In this document: piece by piece, positions 1 to 9,647 of the stretch
How the letters are laid out: each line of letters begins with the position of its first letter
How positions within the stretch are numbered: the first letter of the stretch is position 1
DNA from: Litorimonas cladophorae
Lineage (GTDB): Bacteria; Pseudomonadota; Alphaproteobacteria; Caulobacterales; Maricaulaceae
Reading direction: 5' to 3'
Length of the DNA: 64,000 nt
Assembly: GCF_014652455.1 (NCBI RefSeq)
Contig: NZ_BMYV01000002.1
Span: 496,001-560,000, forward strand
Notes under the pieces: generated by a model
Told to the model about the DNA's origin: nothing
Databases searched by the model: none
Seen by the model: the letters and a program-made list of their open reading frames with translations, nothing else
Position numbers and translations under genes: made by a program

Positions 1-1
1 A

Positions 2-1402
2 ATGGTCACCGATATTCGCAGCTTGAATGTGATGCAGGGCGAAACTGTCATAAATATAGAGCAGGGCAAAGATATTGAGATCAGTTCGGCCAATCCGCGT
101 GACGTGATTGCGGTCAAAGAGGCGCCGATTGTGTTTGTTGGCTTTGGGGCCAGCGCTCCAGAACGGGAATGGGATGATTTTGGCGATATTGATCTGACGG
201 GAAAAGTAGCCTTGTTCCTCGTGAATGATCCCGACTTCGGCGTCGCCGATGATCATCCTGTGAGCGGCGTTTTTGGCGGCCGCCGCATGACCTATTATGG
301 TCGCTGGATGTATAAATATGAAGAAGCGGCCCGACGCGGTGCGGTTGCCGCATTAGTCATCCACGAGCCGAAAGCCGCTGGGTATGGTTGGAATGTCGCC
401 GCATCCTCCCCGGGCGAAAACTACGCGGTGGCATCAACGGGCCCCGCCAAATCTGGTTTGGATTTACAGGGCTGGCTGCATGAAGACATGGCAAAAAAAT
501 GGGTCGCACAAGCCGGACATGACTTGGACGATTTACGCGCCGCCGCTCGCAATAGAGATTTCACAGCCTTCACGTTAAACGACTTGCGCTTCAACGCCGA
601 TCTGGGCCTCTCCGTCGAGACGGTAGAGAGCCAGAATGTCTTGGGGAAAATCACGGGCACGGAGCGCCCAGATGAGACGATCATGTTGTCGGGTCACTGG
701 GACGCCTATGGCATGGGTGAGCCTGACGCGCAGGGACGTACGGTTATGCCTGGCGCAAATGATGATGCATTGGGTCTCGCAGGCATTATAGAAATTGCGC
801 GCAATCTCAAGGCCGAACCCGCTTTGGAACGTTCCGTTATCTTCGCGGCTTGGACCGCAGAGGAAAGCGGTTTGTTGGGCTCTGAGGCCTATGCTCAGAA
901 CCCAATCTATCCGCTTGAGACCACGGTCGCGAATTTGACCTTGGATATTTTACAAACCGCGGGCCTTGCCCATGACGTAATCCAAGTCGGCGAAGGCCAA
1001 AGTGAGTTGGAAGAGATGATGGCGGCGACAGCGGCGACCCAAGGTCGTGTCGTCTCTCCAGAAGGCCTGCCTGAGAATGGCCTATTCTTTCGTGCCGACC
1101 ATTTTTCAATGGCGCGCCGCGGCGTGCCCGTTCTGTTGATCATGGGGATTGCGGGCGGATCGGACCTAAAAGACGGAGGGCGCGACGCAGGCGATGCATG
1201 GGTCAAAGGTTATATTGATAATCGCTACCACAATCAAAATGATGCGTGGGACGCGAATTGGGATCTGCGCGGCGCGGCGCAAGATGTAGAGCTATTTTTG
1301 GACATGACACGAGAGCTTGGAAATTCTGATGCTTGGCCCGCGTTGAAGCCGACTTCGGAATTTGTTGGTCTTCGCGAAGCCAGCGCAGAGGCTCGGAAAT
1401 AG
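2..1402 (+). CDS. M28 family zinc metallopeptidase, 5'-truncated
   Basis: C-terminal 466 residues of a secreted aminopeptidase-type M28 enzyme with a protease-associated (PA) domain insert. The reading frame is open at the window edge and lacks the signal peptide and N-terminal segment expected for the family, so the ATG at position 2 is probably internal. The PA-like part (about residues 40-190) contains the lead-in VFVGFGASAPE. The peptidase core shows the co-catalytic zinc ligands in order: His in SGHWDAYG (near residue 231), Asp in PGANDDALG, the Glu pair in WTAEESGLLG, Asp in LTLDIL, and a C-terminal His in RYHNQNDAWD. It probably releases N-terminal residues from peptides in the periplasm or outside the cell. 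It ends 6 bp from the convergent efflux operon. Family is clear; substrate is not. Confidence 0.9.
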   Translation: MVTDIRSLNVMQGETVINIEQGKDIEISSANPRDVIAVKEAPIVFVGFGASAPEREWDDFGDIDLTGKVALFLVNDPDFGVADDHPVSGVFGGRRMTYYGRWMYKYEEAARRGAVAALVIHEPKAAGYGWNVAASSPGENYAVASTGPAKSGLDLQGWLHEDMAKKWVAQAGHDLDDLRAAARNRDFTAFTLNDLRFNADLGLSVETVESQNVLGKITGTERPDETIMLSGHWDAYGMGEPDAQGRTVMPGANDDALGLAGIIEIARNLKAEPALERSVIFAAWTAEESGLLGSEAYAQNPIYPLETTVANLTLDILQTAGLAHDVIQVGEGQSELEEMMAATAATQGRVVSPEGLPENGLFFRADHFSMARRGVPVLLIMGIAGGSDLKDGGRDAGDAWVKGYIDNRYHNQNDAWDANWDLRGAAQDVELFLDMTRELGNSDAWPALKPTSEFVGLREASAEARK

Positions 1403-1408
1403 GCGACG

Positions 1409-2794
1409 CTAAATAAATCCAGCGATCGCCTCATTCGCCGTAATCACTGTCTGCAGCAAGGCGGCTTTGGTTCGGATGAGTGAGGCATCAATACTGTTCA
1501 CGCGGGTTTGAACCTGCAGCACATCTAGAAGCGAACTCTCGCCCAGATCAAATTGGATGGATTCCAGCCGAAGCGCTTCATTCGCCGCATCCGAGGATAG
1601 CTCAAGATTTACCAAAGTGCGTTTCAGCGTTTCTGCACGATCATAGGCGTCCGTGATTTCTGCCATCGCCAGACGTAAACGTTGTTCATAGGACAGCAGA
1701 GAAACGTCCAGATTGGCCTGCGCGGAATCAATGCCTGCCTCTATCGCGCCGCCATCGAACAAGACCTGAGACAGGCTTGCGCCCAAGCGCGCGATGTAAT
1801 CGCCCGGATCAAATAAATCTTTGAAGGCCGATCCTGATGATAAGCTACCCGACAGACCAAGGCTCGGCCACTTTGCGAGTTTTGCGCCTTGAAGCGACGC
1901 AACTCGTCCCGCCAACTGTGCGCGCGCGGCGATAATGTCGGGACGCCGTTCCAATATGGCAGCAGGTAAATCCCGAGCCGGTAATGCGTTTGGGGTATTT
2001 AATTCCGTCGCAAGTTCGAGATCCTCTGTTGGGTAATCTCCCAACAAAATACTCAGGGCGCGACGGGCGGCACGGGCGGATTGCAAAGTGCTTTCATAGC
2101 TGGCCAAAGCGCTCTGATAATTTGCTTCGGCGAATGAGAAATCGCCCTTGGCCGTATCGCCTAAGCGATAACGCGCCTCGGATATGCGACGGCTTTCGGT
2201 TAGAAACTCGAGGTTCGTTTTCGCAAGGTCAACCTGCAGCGTCGCCTCAACGGCACTGACATAGGCCCGTCCTGTCGAAGCCAAAATGGCTTGTCGCGTA
2301 TCAGCGGCTAAGGCTTCCTGCGCGCGGAGGTTTGCACGCGAGCTTTCGATAATGGTTTTGGTTTCGCCAAAAACATCTGGATCCCATCGGCCCGATAATC
2401 CGAGACCGTAACTATCGAAGGCATTGTCAATGTCAGAGAGGATGGCGCCGCCAGAGGCAGATGCGCTGGCGTCTAGCTGAGGCTTGAGGCGCGCTGCTGC
2501 GCGACGCAATTCCGCCTCTGCGGCGATTACGCGTGTTTGGGCGGATTTCACATCAAAATTCTGCGCGGCCGCCATGTCTAGATAACGGAGCAAAATCGGA
2601 TCATCGTAAAGATTTGCCCAGCCTTGCGGTCCTGTTGTGTCGGAAGGCAGGTCCAATAACCAAGTGGCCGGTATATCCGCAGCCATTTCAGCCATGTTCG
2701 TCTGCGGCGGCGAAAGACTGGCGCATGCCGACAGCGTTCCAAATGCAGCCGTGACGAGAAGGCGCCGTAAGGGTTTCATCATAACTATACTCAT
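1409..2794 (-). CDS. Outer-membrane efflux lipoprotein, NodT/TolC family
   Basis: About 461 residues with an N-terminal lipoprotein signal ending in LSAC, then two repeats of the long helical outer-membrane-efflux (OEP) domain typical of NodT/OprM channels. Repeat landmarks include LERRPDIIAARAQL before the second half. It would form the trimeric channel through the outer membrane for the adaptor and ABC components encoded just upstream; it starts 6 bp after the permease stop and is last in the operon. The start is uncertain: ATGs lie at the first, fifth and sixth codons, and no clear Shine-Dalgarno sequence precedes the first. Pairing of a NodT-type channel with a MacAB-type pump is inferred from the gene order. 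Confidence 0.9.
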   Translation of the reverse strand: MSIVMMKPLRRLLVTAAFGTLSACASLSPPQTNMAEMAADIPATWLLDLPSDTTGPQGWANLYDDPILLRYLDMAAAQNFDVKSAQTRVIAAEAELRRAAARLKPQLDASASASGGAILSDIDNAFDSYGLGLSGRWDPDVFGETKTIIESSRANLRAQEALAADTRQAILASTGRAYVSAVEATLQVDLAKTNLEFLTESRRISEARYRLGDTAKGDFSFAEANYQSALASYESTLQSARAARRALSILLGDYPTEDLELATELNTPNALPARDLPAAILERRPDIIAARAQLAGRVASLQGAKLAKWPSLGLSGSLSSGSAFKDLFDPGDYIARLGASLSQVLFDGGAIEAGIDSAQANLDVSLLSYEQRLRLAMAEITDAYDRAETLKRTLVNLELSSDAANEALRLESIQFDLGESSLLDVLQVQTRVNSIDASLIRTKAALLQTVITANEAIAGFI

Positions 2795-2800
2795 GCGGGG

Positions 2801-4027
2801 CTACTCATGGCGAAGGGCCTCAATCGGGTTAAGGCTGGCGGCACGTCGGGCGGGCAGGAAGCCAAACACGACGCCGATCATTAGGGCAGAGCCAAATGAA
2901 ATCAGAGCGACGGACGGACTAAACACAAGTTCAACATCCATTGTGTCCATAGCCAGTTTTGACATGAAGAAACCGAGGGTAAGCCCAACGATCCCAGACA
3001 AAATACATAGTAATAAAGCTTCGGTGAGGAACTGATTCATAATGTTGGATTTTTTGGCACCCAAGGCCATGCGCAAGCCAATTTCACGTGTACGTTCCGT
3101 TACTGACACCAACATGATGTTCATCACGCCTACCCCCCCAACCAGAAGTGAAATTGCGCCCATTGCGGCCAAAAGAAAGCTCAGCGCTTTCGTCTCTTCC
3201 GCGGCCTGTTCTTGCCATCCACGAGAGGAGAAAATCCGGTAATCGGGCGGAGCCCCAACTTTTAGATCGCGGGACCGGCGAAGAATTGTATTCACCTCTT
3301 CCTCAATTGAATTGAGGTTCTGCCCGATATCTCCCACCACCATAATGTTACTGACGTGATTTTGAACGAAACGGTTTCCGCCAATTACGCGTTCGCGTGC
3401 GACGGTTATGGGCGCCCAAGCAAAGAGATCGTCATTGCCGAATGAGATGTTGCTATCGGGCTTCGAGGCGACACCTTTAATGGTGAAAGCGACATTGTTG
3501 ACTTTGACCGTCTGACCGATCGGATTTTGTCCATCGAATAAACGTTGTTGAATGCCTTCACTGATCACGACGACGGGTCGGCGTGTTTCAATATCGGCAA
3601 AGCTAATGTTCTCCCCCAATTTCATTTCGCCACCACTGGCTTTGAGTTGGTCTGGATCAACACCGAGGAAGTTACCGTTCACGTCACTAATATCGGTAGC
3701 GATGGTATAGCCGCGTCCTGTCAGCGTGCCTGTCGCGGCAAAGACGCCATTGATCGCCCGCATCTCGCGAATGTCTTCCTCTGTGAAAGGCATTGATGGT
3801 CGCGTCTGAGAAGAGCGGCCTCTGTTCCAATCAGGCCAGACTTGCATGGTCCGTGTCCCAATAGAGTTGAGACTTTCTTCGACTTGTTTCTTCGCCCCTT
3901 CGCCCAACGCCAACATGGCGTATACGGCAGCAACACCGATCACAATACCGAGCGAGGTTAGCAAAGATCGCAATGGGCGTTCGATGATCGAACTGGCGGC
4001 GAGCCCCAATGTGGAGAGGGCGTTCAT
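2801..4027 (-). CDS. MacB-type ABC transporter permease
   Basis: 408-residue permease with the MacB layout: one N-terminal membrane helix (about residues 15-40), a large periplasmic core (about 45-270), then three helices of the FtsX domain carrying VGGVGVMNIMLVSVTERTRE and ending FLPARRAASLNPIEALRHE, the conserved C-terminal motif. Unlike E. coli MacB the ATPase is a separate protein. It would move substrate-driven conformational work between ATPase and adaptor to expel compounds from the periplasm. The start overlaps the ATPase stop by 4 bp (ATGA), so the two are translationally coupled. The exported compound cannot be read from sequence. Confidence 0.9.
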   Translation of the reverse strand: MNALSTLGLAASSIIERPLRSLLTSLGIVIGVAAVYAMLALGEGAKKQVEESLNSIGTRTMQVWPDWNRGRSSQTRPSMPFTEEDIREMRAINGVFAATGTLTGRGYTIATDISDVNGNFLGVDPDQLKASGGEMKLGENISFADIETRRPVVVISEGIQQRLFDGQNPIGQTVKVNNVAFTIKGVASKPDSNISFGNDDLFAWAPITVARERVIGGNRFVQNHVSNIMVVGDIGQNLNSIEEEVNTILRRSRDLKVGAPPDYRIFSSRGWQEQAAEETKALSFLLAAMGAISLLVGGVGVMNIMLVSVTERTREIGLRMALGAKKSNIMNQFLTEALLLCILSGIVGLTLGFFMSKLAMDTMDVELVFSPSVALISFGSALMIGVVFGFLPARRAASLNPIEALRHE

Positions 4028-4737
4028 GCTGCGGCCTCTTCATTGCGTTTGTCGGAAATGATGCGGCCATCTTTAAATTCGATAACGCGCTGCGCATAAG
4101 CAGCGACTTCATCTTCATGGGTGATCACGATGATGGTGATGCCATTAGCATTCAAATCCTGCATCAGTTTCATGATATCTGTTGAGGTTTTACTATCCAA
4201 TGCCCCTGTCGGTTCATCGGCCAGCAAAACCTTCGGGTTCCCTGCGAGAGCGCGGGCAATGGCAACACGTTGTTGCTGCCCTCCTGAAAGCTCCGTTGGA
4301 CGATGGCCTGATCGATCGGCCAATCCGACAAGGCTTAGGGCATGAGCGGCTTGTTGGGCTGCGTCTTTAACCTTTGGTTTGCGATATTGCAGGGGCAAAG
4401 CGACATTTTTCAGCGCTGATTTCTTCGGCAGGAGTTGAAACTGCTGGAAGACAAACCCAATGGTCGCATTCCGAAATTCCGCCAGCGATTTGCTTTTCAT
4501 CGTGCCGACATTCTCACCGTTGATCGTAACCTGACCTGTTGTCGGCTGGTCCAAAGCCCCAAGCATATTCATCAGCGTAGATTTACCTGAGCCAGAAGAT
4601 CCGATGATGGCGACAAACTCGCCTTCCAGTATATCCAGATCGACCCCGTCCAAAGCGCGAACTTCGGATTGACCCATCTTATAAATCTTGGTGAGATTTC
4701 TACAGGAGATCAGCGCGGATTTTGAAGGGGCTGTCAC
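4024..4737 (-). CDS. ABC transporter ATP-binding protein (MacB/LolD type)
   Basis: Nucleotide-binding subunit partnered with the downstream FtsX-like permease. It has Walker [11 protein letters not shown]-loop at VFQQFQLLP, signature [15 protein letters not shown], Walker [14 protein letters not shown] and the switch His in VITHE. I place the start at GTG 4737, because GGAGAGG lies 8 bp upstream and this puts the start just after the adaptor stop. An ATG at 4791 would add 18 residues, overlap the adaptor gene by 50 bp and has no comparable ribosome site. The product is then about 237 residues, the usual length for this class. Middle gene of the efflux operon. Confidence 0.9.
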   Translation of the reverse strand: MTAPSKSALISCRNLTKIYKMGQSEVRALDGVDLDILEGEFVAIIGSSGSGKSTLMNMLGALDQPTTGQVTINGENVGTMKSKSLAEFRNATIGFVFQQFQLLPKKSALKNVALPLQYRKPKVKDAAQQAAHALSLVGLADRSGHRPTELSGGQQQRVAIARALAGNPKVLLADEPTGALDSKTSTDIMKLMQDLNANGITIIVITHEDEVAAYAQRVIEFKDGRIISDKRNEEAAA

Positions 4738-4741
4738 GGGC

Positions 4742-6268
4742 TTAGCCTCTCCGGCCACCTGGAGGTCCTCTGCGTTGGCCGCCGCCGCCACTCCCGATGG
4801 ATGTGATAACTTGGTCGCCTTCCTCTAGGCCCGAAATGACTTCGACGAACGACCCGTCAGACAACCCGAGGCCCACATCCACTTGGCGCATTTTATCGCC
4901 AGACTTGACCCAAATTTGAGCGTCACGCGTTTGCGCGCCGGCTTGCAGAAGGCGACGATATTCTTGGTATTCCGTCGAGCTAAGGTCTTTTTTGATGATG
5001 TCATCATAGGTTTCGCGCAATTGTTTCATCCGCGCGACCTTGCGCCAAGTTTGCGTCGGGTCATTAATCTGTTCGCGTAAGGCCACGGTGTCGTCAGCCA
5101 TTTTGTTGAGAACATTATCAATGCGGGTTGCGGGCAGCCCTAGTAGCGTCAGCCGTTCGCGGGTCTTTGGATCGACGTCACTATTGGCTTCCTCCGTTGT
5201 CTCGGCTTTCCAAGTTTTGATTTGATCGGGCGTGGGACGAAAGCGTTCTGCCGTCGCGGGAATCCGCAAAATATCTGATTTCGAATTTGTTGTGATTTGC
5301 AGGTTTGTCGTCATGCCCGGCATCAGCACATTATCAGCGTTGCTGGCGCCAACCACCGCCGTGTAAGTGACGATATTACTTTGGGTCTCTGATTTCAGAC
5401 GCAGCTGTTCGATCACGCCCCTAAAGACGCGCCCAGGATAAGCGTCCACGCTGAAACTGACAGGGTCACCCGCATCCAAACCAGAGACATCGCTTTCGAC
5501 AATTGCGGCATCAATTTTAATTTTGGAGAGATCGCCCGCAATTTTAAATAATTCGGGTGCGGAGAATGACGCCGCCACAGTTTGCCCGGGATCGACCAAG
5601 CGTTCAATCACAACGCCATCGATGGGAGCGATAATGACAGTGCGCGATAAATCAACTTTGGCAGAGCGCAAATCCGCCTGCGCTTGTTTGAGCGTTGATT
5701 GCGACCCTTCGAGGCGGGCTTTCGCCAATTCTATATCGGCATCTGCCAATTCCATGGCCCGCTCTGTTTCCTCAAGCTGGGCTTTGGAAATTGCGCTTTC
5801 AGCAAACAGCTGTTCGCGTCGCACCAAAGACCTTTTAGCTTGTGCGGCATTGACTTCTGCGCGTTTTAGCGACGCCATATTAATGTTGATGTCAGCACGC
5901 CGATTTTCAACTTGGGCCGCGACTTGGGCGACGCGGTTCTCAAGGTTTTCAGGATCAATGACGGCCAAAACGTCACCGGCTTTAACGACCGAGTTAAAGT
6001 CGACATCAACGCTAAGCAATTTACCAGAAACTTCTGATCCAACTTGAACCGTGATGTCTGGGCGCACGGTCCCTGTTGAGTTGATGATTTTCGCGATTTC
6101 ACCACGGCTGACCGCGCCCGTTTGCAGGGTTGGAGTTTGCGCCGCTTCTGCGCCTTTGTTCGCTGCTTTACCTTGGGTCGCATCCGCGTTGCCGCATGCC
6201 GTTAGCGCAAAACCCGCGCCAATGACGAGCAGCAGAGCCGACGTCTGCTTAAAAATTCGAGACTGCAT
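4742..6268 (-). CDS. MacA/HlyD-type periplasmic efflux adaptor lipoprotein
   Basis: Membrane-fusion protein linking the ABC pump to the outer-membrane channel. From ATG 6268 (AAGG 8 bp upstream) the protein has a lipoprotein signal ending LTAC, a lipoyl/barrel-sandwich half (GSEVSGKLLSVDVDFNSVV), a long coiled-coil hairpin (about residues 110-200), the second half-motif IIAPIDGVVIERLVDPGQTV, and a beta-barrel domain. The frame extends to 6370, but those 34 residues lack signal character. After the barrel domain there is an atypical, charged, probably helical insert of about 100 residues (about 343-444) before the membrane-proximal domain (VDVGLGLSDGSFVEVISGL). The C-terminus is Gly/Arg-rich. 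First gene of the operon. Confidence 0.88.
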   Translation of the reverse strand: MQSRIFKQTSALLLVIGAGFALTACGNADATQGKAANKGAEAAQTPTLQTGAVSRGEIAKIINSTGTVRPDITVQVGSEVSGKLLSVDVDFNSVVKAGDVLAVIDPENLENRVAQVAAQVENRRADININMASLKRAEVNAAQAKRSLVRREQLFAESAISKAQLEETERAMELADADIELAKARLEGSQSTLKQAQADLRSAKVDLSRTVIIAPIDGVVIERLVDPGQTVAASFSAPELFKIAGDLSKIKIDAAIVESDVSGLDAGDPVSFSVDAYPGRVFRGVIEQLRLKSETQSNIVTYTAVVGASNADNVLMPGMTTNLQITTNSKSDILRIPATAERFRPTPDQIKTWKAETTEEANSDVDPKTRERLTLLGLPATRIDNVLNKMADDTVALREQINDPTQTWRKVARMKQLRETYDDIIKKDLSSTEYQEYRRLLQAGAQTRDAQIWVKSGDKMRQVDVGLGLSDGSFVEVISGLEEGDQVITSIGSGGGGQRRGPPGGRRG

Positions 6269-6457
6269 TTTATCAACCTTGTTCGGATAGAATACGTGTG
6301 AGTTCAGCGCGCGGTTTGTCAAAGCAGGCGCAAAGAGAAATCTACGCCCAAATTTTGAATGCCCCTGCAAGACGTTTAACGTCTAAGCTAAAAAAAGATA
6401 TAGAACTCACCCTCTATGAAGGAGTTTTAATGGGCCCTGTTCAAATTGCTTTTGGGG

Positions 6458-7858
6458 TCAATCTGGCACCCAGCGATAGAGGCTCATGCCGCGCGCGCGC
6501 TCGTCAAACATCAGCGCTTTTGAGAGCGGCGGATGTGCGCGTTGGCGACAATGTTCGCGTTCACAGAGGTAGCAATTGATTCCAATGTCTGCGGGCTGCG
6601 GATCATCCAAATTAAAGTCGCGCGAATAACAAAGACGTGGCGCATAGGAGACATCGCACCCCAAGGCGATGGCCAGACGTTGCGCCCGACCTCCATACAT
6701 ATTTCCAGCGCGACTGACGGCTTTCGCGATGGAGAAATAAGTCGCGCCATTTTCTGTACCAGATGCGGGCAGGCGCACCATTTGTGTGTGCAATCGACCC
6801 GGGTCGCTAAATGTTTCGTGGATATTCCATATAGGACACGCCCCGCCTTGATTGGCGAAGGCAAATTTCCCAGCGGAAAATCGCTTGGAGACATTCCCTG
6901 CCACATCAATTCTCAGAAAGAAAAAGGGAATGCCGCGCGCATCGGGTTTGTTCAAGGTAGTCAAACGATGGGCGGTCTGCTCGAAACTCGCGCCAAACCG
7001 ATGGGATAAAAGTTCGACGTCATATCGTGTCTTTTCGGCTTCTCGCAGAAAACGCGCATAGGGCATCAGGAGAGCTGCCGCGAAATAATTAGCCAGTGAC
7101 GTGCGGGCCAATCCCCGGGCTTCTCGTCCTTCGATTTTGGCGCGGTCCAAATGGGCGTCAATCATGTCACGTTGTTCCAGCATGGCGATTTGAAAGGCGA
7201 GCTGAAAGCGCCGTCCACTCTGGCTCAGGAGTTCCGACAGGTTAATGCGCTGATTGTGGCGATCAAACCAACGCAACATATCGGGCATGACATCACTCGG
7301 GACAATTCGGACCGCTGTCTCATGGCGTGTTTTCAAGCGCTCCGTCAGTGCAACCCGTGGCCCTGTACGATGAAGCCCCAACTCATCCGAAAGCGCTTCG
7401 GCGGTGGCATCAATTTCTGGGAAATAATTGGAGTGGGTCTGAATAAAGTCCCGCACCACATCGATGGCGCGCATGGTTGGGCTGTCCGTTGGGGTTTCCG
7501 CCCCGCCGCGCTCGGTTAACAGGCTTTGAAAGGCCCGCGCCATATTCGGGCTAATCCCCACAAGGTCTTCGACTTCATTTTTGGAAACCGGCATATCCTT
7601 GAACCGCGGCGCGCGCAGGGCTTCATAGGTGCTGGCAACCAGTTGCGCGTCGCCCGCATCGGAAAAAGCGCTGATGTCAAAATCATAGACACCAGCCATG
7701 CGCAGTAAGACCTTTGCGCTCATCGCGCGCTGATTCCGCTCGATCAGGTTTAAATAAGACGCGCTTATCCCCAAATCTTCGGCCATACGCGCCTGTGTAA
7801 GGCCCAGCGAGGTGCGAAACCGTCGCAATTTCGGGCCGATAAGAAGTTTGTCTGCCAT
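6458..7858 (-). CDS. ScfR/RamB-like XRE-family regulator of acetate/short-chain acyl metabolism
   Basis: About 466 residues. An N-terminal XRE helix-turn-helix (residues 8-62, LRRFRTSLGLTQARMAEDLG) is followed by an IrrE-like peptidase-fold region and the C-terminal DUF2083/ScfR domain. That domain carries a cysteine cluster, CYLCEREHCRQRAHPP, plus upstream cysteines, likely a metal site. Such proteins (RamB, PrpC-type and ScfR) sense acyl-CoA or acetate status and control glyoxylate-bypass genes. It is divergent from aceB-aceA across a 156-bp promoter region, which supports the same role here. I choose ATG 7858 (MADKLLIG), which matches family N-termini; an in-frame TTG at 7885 would add nine residues. 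Confidence 0.88.
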   Translation of the reverse strand: MADKLLIGPKLRRFRTSLGLTQARMAEDLGISASYLNLIERNQRAMSAKVLLRMAGVYDFDISAFSDAGDAQLVASTYEALRAPRFKDMPVSKNEVEDLVGISPNMARAFQSLLTERGGAETPTDSPTMRAIDVVRDFIQTHSNYFPEIDATAEALSDELGLHRTGPRVALTERLKTRHETAVRIVPSDVMPDMLRWFDRHNQRINLSELLSQSGRRFQLAFQIAMLEQRDMIDAHLDRAKIEGREARGLARTSLANYFAAALLMPYARFLREAEKTRYDVELLSHRFGASFEQTAHRLTTLNKPDARGIPFFFLRIDVAGNVSKRFSAGKFAFANQGGACPIWNIHETFSDPGRLHTQMVRLPASGTENGATYFSIAKAVSRAGNMYGGRAQRLAIALGCDVSYAPRLCYSRDFNLDDPQPADIGINCYLCEREHCRQRAHPPLSKALMFDERARGMSLYRWVPD

Positions 7859-7895
7859 ATTTTCGCTCTTTGTCGTGTGCGTCAATCTTTACACG

Positions 7896-7984
7896 ATTTA
7901 CAAAAGTGATGTCGAGTCATGATTGAAACTTACACCGCGACCCTCACAGGCGCTTGTTGTACTGGACGTCTGTAAAGTTTTGTC
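7896..7984. promoter_or_regulatory. Divergent promoter region with possible regulator sites between the scfR-like gene and aceB
   Basis: Two A/T-rich related elements flank this intergenic stretch: ATTTACAAAAGTG at about 7896-7908 and TGTAAAGTTTTGTCA at 7971-7985. On one strand they share an ACAAAA(G/C)T core in inverted orientation. RamB-type regulators are known to bind AAAGTTTGCAAA-like sites, which resemble these. I infer operators for the divergent regulator; no clear -35/-10 pair could be assigned. Confidence 0.4.
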
Positions 7985-8014
7985 ATCATTGTAGTGGGGA
8001 AAGGAGCCCATATC

Positions 8015-9646
8015 ATGACAGCTCATACGACACCGGAAACAAACATCCCTCGCCATCGCGTCTTGGCAAAGGTCTCACATCCCAATGCTGGCAATTATGC
8101 CGATATCCTCACGCCTGATGCTTTGCTCTTTCTTGCGGATTTGGAGCGCAGATTTGGTCCCCAGCGTAAGATCCTCATCCAGAACCGCGAATTCAACCAA
8201 GAACGCTATGACGATGGTGAGATGCCAACGCAGCCATTGGAAACGCAGCATATCCGCAATTCCCAATGGGAAGTCGCGCCTTGTCCCGAAGCTCTCATGG
8301 ATCGCCGGGTTGAGATCACTGGCCCCGTGGATCGCAAGATGATGATCAATGCGCTGAACTCTGGTGCAAAAATGTTCATGGCGGATTTCGAAGATGCGTC
8401 ATCCCCCACATTCGACAATATGATGTCGGGTCAGCAGAACATGCATGATTATGCACGGGACAGCCTCACGCTTACCACTGAGAAGAAGAGCTACGCCCTT
8501 AATGAAGAGACAGCGACCATGTTGGTGCGTCCGCGCGGTTGGCATTTGGAAGAGCGCCACATTACGGTTGACGGCAACCCGATGAGCGCCAGCCTTTGCG
8601 ATTTCGGTTTGCACATTTTCCATAATGGCAAAAAGCTAGCCGATAATGGCAAAGGTCCATTTTTCTACCTGCCAAAAATCGAAGACTACCGTGAGGCTCG
8701 TCTTTGGAATGATGTGTTTAACTTCTCGCAAGCGGTTCTCGATATTCCAAATGGCACTATCAAGTCGACGGTCCTGATCGAAACCCTGCCTGCCGCATTC
8801 CAAATGGAAGAGATTCTCTACGTCCTGAAAAACCACATTACAGGCCTGAATTGCGGACGTTGGGATTATATCTTCAGCTACATCAAAACGCTTCGGGCCC
8901 ATCCCGAATATTTGCTGCCGGAACGGGCGCAGGTCGGAATGGATCGTGGATTCCTGTCTGCTTACGCAGAACGCCTCGTGCAAACCTGTCACCGCCGCCG
9001 CGCCCACGCAATGGGCGGAATGGCTGCGCAAATTCCCGTGAAGGGCGACGAAGCTGCCAATGACGCTGCTTTTGAAAAAGTGCGTCAGGACAAGCTGCGT
9101 GAAGCCAAACTCGGCCATGACGGAACTTGGGTAGCCCATCCCGCGCTCGTGCCCGTCGCGATGGAAGTTTTCGACGAGGTTATGCCTGCGAAACATCAGA
9201 TTCATAAAAAGCGGCAAAACCGCAATATCTCTGATGCCGCAATGTTAACGCCCCATACGGGTACAGTGACGGAAGCGGGTGTGCGGACAAATATTAATGT
9301 CGGTATTCGCTATATTGCGGCCTGGCTATGTGGGCGCGGTGCTGTCCCCATTCACAATCTAATGGAAGATGCGGCGACCGCAGAAATTTCGCGCACGCAA
9401 ATCTGGCAATGGCTCCGTCATGGTGCTCGCGTTGAGATGGAAGGTGGTTTCCAGGAAACGATGACTGATCGTCTCTATCAGCGGCTTCTTGTCGAAGAAC
9501 GCAATGCCATCCGCGACGAAATTGGCGCTGACGCCTTTAATGAAGGTCGCTTCCCCGAAGCATCCGAATTGTTCGACGCAACAGCGACGGCCTCCGTCCT
9601 TCCAGAATTTTTGACCCTTTCAGCCTACGATATCTTGGAGAAGTAA
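8015..9646 (+). CDS. aceB: Malate synthase A
   Basis: Condenses glyoxylate with acetyl-CoA to malate, the second step of the glyoxylate bypass. It is the A-type enzyme (about 543 residues, no G-type insert). Landmarks: FMADFEDASSPTFDNMMSGQ, the glyoxylate/Mg-binding LVRPRGWHLEE with catalytic Arg, GLNCGRWDYIFSYIK, MGGMAAQIP, and the general-base Asp in NLMEDAATAEISR. The start is ATG 8015, since AAGGAG lies 8 bp upstream; the open frame extends seven codons further to a GTG without support. It is followed 1 bp later by aceA, so the two form an operon, and is divergent from an ScfR-like regulator. Confidence 0.97.
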   Translation: MTAHTTPETNIPRHRVLAKVSHPNAGNYADILTPDALLFLADLERRFGPQRKILIQNREFNQERYDDGEMPTQPLETQHIRNSQWEVAPCPEALMDRRVEITGPVDRKMMINALNSGAKMFMADFEDASSPTFDNMMSGQQNMHDYARDSLTLTTEKKSYALNEETATMLVRPRGWHLEERHITVDGNPMSASLCDFGLHIFHNGKKLADNGKGPFFYLPKIEDYREARLWNDVFNFSQAVLDIPNGTIKSTVLIETLPAAFQMEEILYVLKNHITGLNCGRWDYIFSYIKTLRAHPEYLLPERAQVGMDRGFLSAYAERLVQTCHRRRAHAMGGMAAQIPVKGDEAANDAAFEKVRQDKLREAKLGHDGTWVAHPALVPVAMEVFDEVMPAKHQIHKKRQNRNISDAAMLTPHTGTVTEAGVRTNINVGIRYIAAWLCGRGAVPIHNLMEDAATAEISRTQIWQWLRHGARVEMEGGFQETMTDRLYQRLLVEERNAIRDEIGADAFNEGRFPEASELFDATATASVLPEFLTLSAYDILEK

Positions 9647-9647
9647 A

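Noticed and set aside
8636-9217. 193-residue frame antisense to aceB
   Set aside because: A shadow of malate synthase codons; the + strand gene has all its catalytic motifs.
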